NCBI GenBank assembly: GCA_937902865.1
Contig: CALFNJ010000022.1
Coordinates: forward strand, 1 to 9,676
Origin: an uncultured Opitutaceae bacterium
Lineage (GTDB): Bacteria; Verrucomicrobiota; Verrucomicrobiia; Opitutales; Opitutaceae
Direction of reading: 5' to 3'
Length of the DNA stretch: 9,676 nucleotides
Shown here: piece by piece, positions 5,781 to 9,676 of the stretch
How the letters are laid out: each line of letters opens with the position of its first letter
Position numbering within the stretch: position 1 is the first letter of the stretch
Position numbers and translations under genes: made by a program
The notes under the pieces: model-generated
Database searches by the model: none
What the model was told of the DNA's origin: nothing
Seen by the model: only the letters and a program-made list of their open reading frames with translations

Positions 5781-6878
5781 ATGCCCCTGCCCCGGGACCC
5801 CACCCCGCCTTCCATGAGCCAGCTGGCCCGCGTCGCCGGCGTGCACCAGTCGACCGTTTCCCGCGCGCTGCGCCGCGACCGGTCCATTCCCGCCGCCACT
5901 CGTCAGCGGATCCAGGCGCTGGCCGACAAGCTCGGCTATCGCCCCCACCCGCTGGTCTCGGCTTTGGTCGCGCTCCGCCGCCGCCGCCGCGAGCCGCGTT
6001 TCGACGCGACCATCGCTTTCGTGTCGACCGCGCCGGCGCATCCCCTTCCGCCGGTCGAACCGGGAGCGCGGTCGCCGTCGATGACCCTCTCCTCCCAGAT
6101 GTATTTCGAAGGAGCAAAGGCCCGGGCCGAGAAACTGGGCTATCGCCTGGAGATGTTTTCACTCGGCCCGAATCTCAGCAGCCGGCGGCTCGATGAGATC
6201 ATCGAGACCCGAAACATCCCGGGCATCATCATTGGAGCCCTGCCGGAAGGCCTCGGCAACTTCACCCTCAACTGGCGGCGCTTCTGCACCGTGGTCGTCG
6301 AATACACCTTCACTCACCCGGAATTCGACCGCGTGGTTTACGACAGCTACCGCGGCATGCGCCAGACCATGGCCGAATGCCGTCGCTGCGGTCACCGGCG
6401 GGTGGGCCTCACGTTGTTCGCGGTCGGCGACCAGAGGACCGAAGGGTTGAACCGCGCCGCGTACTGGGCGGAGCAGACTTCGGACAATTTTTTCGCCCCC
6501 ATCCCTCCGCTGATCCAGGCGCACTGGAACAGCGACATGTTTCACCGCTGGCAGCGGCGGTACCGTCCCAACGTGATCGTGACGTCGAATCTTTTCTATT
6601 ATCCGCTCGCGGCCTGGTGTGCCGCGCAGCGCATCCGGATCGGCCGCGATCTCCAGTTGGTGAACATCAACACGCTGGAGCCCAATCGCGTCATCAGCGG
6701 AATCTTCCAGAATCCCACCAATATCGGCGCCAAGGCCGTGCAGATGCTGGTGGAGAAGATTAACAGCAACGAATACGGCATCCCCGCCGTTCGTCACACT
6801 ACGCTCACTCCCGGACAGTGGGTGAAAGGGACGACGCTGCGTCCGGTTCGCCGCCCCGAAATGGTCCGACCCTCCTGA
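5781..6878 (+). CDS. LacI-family transcriptional regulator
   Basis: Complete 365-residue cytoplasmic repressor-type protein. The N-terminal helix-turn-helix is at about 12-32 (MSQLARVAGVHQSTVSRALR). The conserved continuation IPAATRQRIQALADKLGYRPHP follows (36-57). Residues 58-72 (LVSALVALRRRRREP) replace the usual hinge-helix consensus with a strongly basic run. The periplasmic-binding-like sugar-sensing domain starts at ATIAFVST (77-84) and includes SSQMYFEGAKARAEKLGY. Its late part carries LVNINTLEPNRVISGIFQNP, resembling the family's effector-domain IDQP-like segment. The ligand is probably a sugar from the local pathway; this is inferred. ATG at 5781 is the start chosen. An in-frame ATG at 5814 would begin exactly at the HTH and is an alternative. 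Divergent from rhaI and convergent with the Ldh-like gene, with a 46-nt gap that shows no clear terminator. Confidence 0.92.
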   Translation: MPLPRDPTPPSMSQLARVAGVHQSTVSRALRRDRSIPAATRQRIQALADKLGYRPHPLVSALVALRRRRREPRFDATIAFVSTAPAHPLPPVEPGARSPSMTLSSQMYFEGAKARAEKLGYRLEMFSLGPNLSSRRLDEIIETRNIPGIIIGALPEGLGNFTLNWRRFCTVVVEYTFTHPEFDRVVYDSYRGMRQTMAECRRCGHRRVGLTLFAVGDQRTEGLNRAAYWAEQTSDNFFAPIPPLIQAHWNSDMFHRWQRRYRPNVIVTSNLFYYPLAAWCAAQRIRIGRDLQLVNINTLEPNRVISGIFQNPTNIGAKAVQMLVEKINSNEYGIPAVRHTTLTPGQWVKGTTLRPVRRPEMVRPS

Positions 6879-6924
6879 GCCAGCGCGACGGGTGAGCACG
6901 TGAAGCCGGAGATCGCCGACTCGT

Positions 6925-7980
6925 TCAGGCAATGGCTACGGGCAAAGCCACGCCCAGCTTCGCCGCCCACGGTTCGAGCGCGGAAAGAATTCCCGCATAG
7001 AGCTCGATGCCCTGCGCAAGTTGGGCTTCGCGGCGGCGCAGCCCGCTTTCCCCAGGCAACCGCACGCGTTCAAAGCCTTCGCGCGGCAGCACCGCTCGGC
7101 AGGCCGCGGCAAGGTGCGAGGTCTGTTGGAGAAAATCGTCTTTCCCGCCGAACAACGCCGGATCGTACACCTGCACGATGACACTCGCGCCCCAGCCTTC
7201 CTTCGGATCCGCCCGTCCGTGGCCCGCCAGGCCGCTCGTCAGCGTCTCCACCAGCAGACCAAGCGCGTAACCCTTGTGCCCGTGATCGAGGCCGCCGATC
7301 GGCAGCAAAGCTCCCGGAGGCTCGGAGAACATGACCTCGGGATCATCCGTCGGCTGCCCCTCGGCGTCGACCAGCCACCGGCCAGGCAAGCGGCCGCCCT
7401 CCCGGCGGCGGCGATTAACCAGTCCGTTCGTGGTGACCGACATCGACACATCCAGCATGACCGGATCGCCCTCGGTCGGCCAGGCGGCCGCGAGCGGATT
7501 GGGCGTCATCACGCCTTGCCGTCCACCATGCGGCGCCACGCTGCCCATGCCTGGGTCGGAGCAGCTCAACAGCACCATCAATCCCTGATCCGTGACGCGC
7601 TTGAGATAGGCGGCCAGGCAGCCGATGTGATGGCTGCGGCGAATCACCACGGTGGCCGCGCCATTCACCTTCGCTCGCGTCACGGCGAGATCGATCGCGC
7701 GCACCGTCAGCCACGGTCCGGGCAGACGCCGACCGTCCCACGTGACTGCCGCGGGAAAATCCGCCAGCACCTCGGGCATGCCGGTTCCTCGCATGGCGCC
7801 TTTCGCCAGGTCCGACAGATAAGGAGCGAGCAACTGGAGCCCATGCGTGGTGTGCCCCAGCAGATCGCCTTCAACCAGGATCTCCGCCACGGCGGCAGCC
7901 TTGTCCGCTTCCATCCCCGTTCGCTCCAGCAACGTGCAGGCGAAGGCGATGAGCGTGTTGGCGGGGTATCGGACAGGCAT
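6925..7980 (-). CDS. Ldh family oxidoreductase (malate/L-lactate/ureidoglycolate dehydrogenase-like)
   Basis: Complete protein of 351 residues from ATG at 7980; an in-frame TTG at 7998 would add six. Members are NAD(P)-dependent dehydrogenases of 2-hydroxy acids or related imines, with a fold unrelated to classical lactate dehydrogenase. Landmarks: GDLLGHTTHGLQLL (38-51), RRSHHIGCLAAY (114-125) in place of the common SNHFG, and MTPNPLAAAWPT (158-169) in place of the common GTNP motif. These are followed by LPGRWLVDAEGQPTDDP (198-214) and LPIGGLDHGHKGYALGLLVE (226-245). Substrate is unknown; in this setting a sugar-derived hydroxy acid, or lactate from lactaldehyde, is plausible. The start is 63 nt beyond the hairpin that ends the receptor gene, so it may share read-through with the receptor or have its own promoter. 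No Shine-Dalgarno is visible; the ATG follows CGCGTTCCC. Confidence 0.88.
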   Translation of the reverse strand: MPVRYPANTLIAFACTLLERTGMEADKAAAVAEILVEGDLLGHTTHGLQLLAPYLSDLAKGAMRGTGMPEVLADFPAAVTWDGRRLPGPWLTVRAIDLAVTRAKVNGAATVVIRRSHHIGCLAAYLKRVTDQGLMVLLSCSDPGMGSVAPHGGRQGVMTPNPLAAAWPTEGDPVMLDVSMSVTTNGLVNRRRREGGRLPGRWLVDAEGQPTDDPEVMFSEPPGALLPIGGLDHGHKGYALGLLVETLTSGLAGHGRADPKEGWGASVIVQVYDPALFGGKDDFLQQTSHLAAACRAVLPREGFERVRLPGESGLRRREAQLAQGIELYAGILSALEPWAAKLGVALPVAIA

Positions 7981-8043
7981 GGGAACGCGGGAAGCCAACC
8001 GCGTTTCCGCTCGAGATCAACGCTTCGTCACCCCGGAAAACAG

Positions 8044-8077
8044 AAAAACTCCCCGGCCTTTCGACCGGGGAGTTTTT
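8044..8077 (-). terminator. Intrinsic terminator after the TonB-dependent receptor gene
   Basis: The core stem CCCCGG/CCGGGG extends outward through A-rich and T-rich arms (AAAAACT / AGTTTTT). In minus-strand RNA the inner stem continues through a U-G wobble to a GAAA tetraloop. Read as plus-strand RNA the same position is a C-A mismatch, so the minus strand is the better substrate. T-rich tracts lie on both sides. It sits 43 nt after the receptor stop and 63 nt before the Ldh-like start. Confidence 0.85.
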
Positions 8078-8119
8078 TTGGGGTAAACCGACCGATGACG
8101 CGCGGCCGCGCGCCGTCGA

Positions 8120-9676
8120 TCAGAGATCGAAGCTCGCCGTCAGGACGAAGGTCCGGGGATCGACGATGCGGAACGTGTTCGGCGAACCGTCGGCATAGGC
8201 CGAGACAGGCGCCAAGCGGGTGTTCGAGTCCTGGAGGTTGCGACCGTTCAGCTGGAAGCGGGCGCGCACCTTGTCGTGGAACATCCGCATGTTGTACGAA
8301 ACGAACGCGTCGACGTAGGTGTTGGCCTTGTCGTAGACCGGCCGGTTCGCGTCAAAAGCGGTGGCTGCCGCGATGTCGCCGCCCACCGGGATACCGTAGT
8401 AACCGATGCCGATCTTGCTCTCGTAGCGAATGCCGCCACCCACCGTGACGTTCTTCAGGTAGCGGTTCTCGAAGTACTTTCCGAGACGAACGCTGGAGGC
8501 GAGGTTGATGTGCCACTTGCGGATCTCCGGCCGGCTCTTGCCCTGGGTGGCCTGGCCGAGCTGCACGCCCGACACGACATTACCCTGGAGGAAGTTCGCG
8601 GCATTGGAGCCACCCGTGGTCACCGGGCCCGTCGCATTGTACAGCGTGGTAAACCACGGCGTGCCGGAGCGCGGATCGATGATCGAATTCCAAACCGGCT
8701 GGCGCTGCACGATCCAGCCCGGGATGTGGGGCGCGACGTTCGCGTCAATCGACTCCGTCTTCGAGACATTCATCTTGAACGTCCAGAAGTTGTCGGGGTT
8801 GAAGTTGATCTCGAGCTCGTCGCCCTTGCCGGTCTGATCCTGCGTCTCGCCGATGGTGCTGTTGTTGAGCGCGAAGGCCTGCTCCGGCGTGACGCCCATG
8901 AGAGCGAACACCGCCGTGTCCACCTGGGCGGGAGTGAAGGCCGGATTGGCCGCCGCGACCCAGAGACGGGCCTGCTTCTGGAGGCTGAAGTTGTCGTTGT
9001 TGCCCGCGAAGTTTTCGAAGTCCAGGCGCAGCACGCGCTGGCCGAACGTGCCGAACTGGCCGGCGCGCGTGTTGATGGACTTGTTCACCCAGCGGTTCGC
9101 CCGAAGCACGACCTTGTTGTTCCAGAACGAGAGCGAGAAGCCGTAGTCCTTACCTTCGGAGGTCGGGTTCGGCAGCTGCTCGAGGTTGACGCTCACCGCG
9201 GGAACTTCCGGCAGGAAGCTGTCGGACTTGTTATAGTTGATATTCAGCCCGGTCAGCATGCCGGCAAAGAAACCTGCGGCACCGCCGGAGTTGGCGACTC
9301 GGTCGAGCGCGGGCCAGCCACGGAACGGCTTGAGGACAACACCCTTCTGATTGGTATCACCTTGGCGGTAATTCCAGAGGCCGTCGCCGTCCGAAAGACC
9401 GATGGCGCTGGTGTCGGAAACCCAGCCATTCATCGCGTTATAGTCGAACGAATAGCCGTTCGGAAGGAGCACCGCGTTGCGGGCGAAGCGGACGTAGTTG
9501 TCGTCGTGGCGACGGCCGCCGGTGAAGACGATCCGATCATCAATCATCGTGCTCTGGAGCATGATGCCGCGGGTCTTGATCATGTTCTGCGAAGCGGCGT
9601 TGCCGCCGGAGCCTTCCTGAATCGCACCTTCGGAGAACTGGTTGTTGTCCACCACCCAAGCGTTGGTCTGCGGATT
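8120..9676 (-). CDS. TonB-dependent outer-membrane receptor, C-terminal part (5' end outside window)
   Basis: Open frame from the stop at 8120 to the window edge, about 518 residues with no plausible start inside, so the plug domain and signal peptide lie beyond 9676. The sequence has the alternating hydrophobic/polar and aromatic pattern of a beta-barrel with long loops. The end is characteristic: NGRNLQDSNTRLAP, then FRIVDPRTFVLTASFDL, resembling the conserved last strands (N-L-x-D ... PRTF) of these receptors. Earlier barrel segments include YLKNVTVGGGIRYESKIGIG and ANTYVDAFVSYNMRMF. Such receptors use TonB energy to import siderophores, vitamins or, in polysaccharide degraders, oligosaccharides. 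The neighbouring sugar isomerase and LacI regulator favour a carbohydrate, but the ligand is not readable. Length and style fit the large receptor families of Opitutaceae. Followed by a strong terminator. Confidence 0.9.
   Translation of the reverse strand, partial: NPQTNAWVVDNNQFSEGAIQEGSGGNAASQNMIKTRGIMLQSTMIDDRIVFTGGRRHDDNYVRFARNAVLLPNGYSFDYNAMNGWVSDTSAIGLSDGDGLWNYRQGDTNQKGVVLKPFRGWPALDRVANSGGAAGFFAGMLTGLNINYNKSDSFLPEVPAVSVNLEQLPNPTSEGKDYGFSLSFWNNKVVLRANRWVNKSINTRAGQFGTFGQRVLRLDFENFAGNNDNFSLQKQARLWVAAANPAFTPAQVDTAVFALMGVTPEQAFALNNSTIGETQDQTGKGDELEINFNPDNFWTFKMNVSKTESIDANVAPHIPGWIVQRQPVWNSIIDPRSGTPWFTTLYNATGPVTTGGSNAANFLQGNVVSGVQLGQATQGKSRPEIRKWHINLASSVRLGKYFENRYLKNVTVGGGIRYESKIGIGYYGIPVGGDIAAATAFDANRPVYDKANTYVDAFVSYNMRMFHDKVRARFQLNGRNLQDSNTRLAPVSAYADGSPNTFRIVDPRTFVLTASFDL

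Noticed and set aside
6879..6924. Terminator between the convergent lacI-type and Ldh-like genes
   Set aside because: No convincing stem or T-tract in the 46-nt gap.
7021..8448. Long plus-strand open frame (475 codons) opposite the Ldh-like and receptor genes
   Set aside because: It spans two genes and the terminator between them on the other strand. It is Arg/Pro/Ser-rich with no domain; a GC-rich shadow frame.

Overview
This GC-rich window carries a carbohydrate (deoxy-sugar) utilisation region. It probably comes from a Verrucomicrobiota bacterium of the Opitutaceae type. That placement rests on the style of the LacI regulator, the large TonB-dependent receptor, the RhaI-type L-rhamnose isomerase and the short intergenic repeats. 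It is recognition from memory, not a search result. None of the starts shows a clear Shine-Dalgarno sequence; several are preceded by pyrimidine-rich stretches instead.

Left end (1-930): the fragment of a von Willebrand factor A (BatA/BatB-like) gene on + runs tail-to-tail into a 3'-truncated lipoprotein gene on -. The join lies near 232-240 with no spacer. Both genes lose their ends there, so this is either a real rearrangement or an assembly chimera. The lipoprotein reminds me of a sphingomonad family, so the first ~0.9 kb may not belong to the same genome as the rest.

Middle (931-5350): a 141-bp inverted-repeat element built of GTA-heptamers precedes a two-gene + strand unit, a BASS-family transporter followed by an SDR oxidoreductase. 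A second 141-bp element with the same architecture but a different heptamer lies between the SDR and the convergent aldo/keto reductase (-). The reductase lies downstream of an L-rhamnose isomerase (rhaI, -), with a strong terminator hairpin between them.

Right (5351-9676): a 430-nt divergent intergenic region separates rhaI from a lacI-family regulator (+). It holds a terminator-like hairpin in the rhaI leader and a perfect 8+4+8 palindrome just before lacI. Converging on lacI is an Ldh/malate-dehydrogenase-like oxidoreductase (-). Beyond a terminator lies the C-terminal ~518 residues of a TonB-dependent receptor (-) that runs off the window.

Inferred joint role: the receptor imports an oligosaccharide or sugar, RhaI isomerises L-rhamnose (or a related sugar), and three oxidoreductases process sugars, aldehydes or hydroxy acids. 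The BASS protein moves an organic anion, and the LacI protein controls the set. No rhamnulose kinase or aldolase is present in the window. The most notable unexplained signals are the paired 141-bp heptamer elements and a family of minus-strand hairpins that show compensatory base changes.
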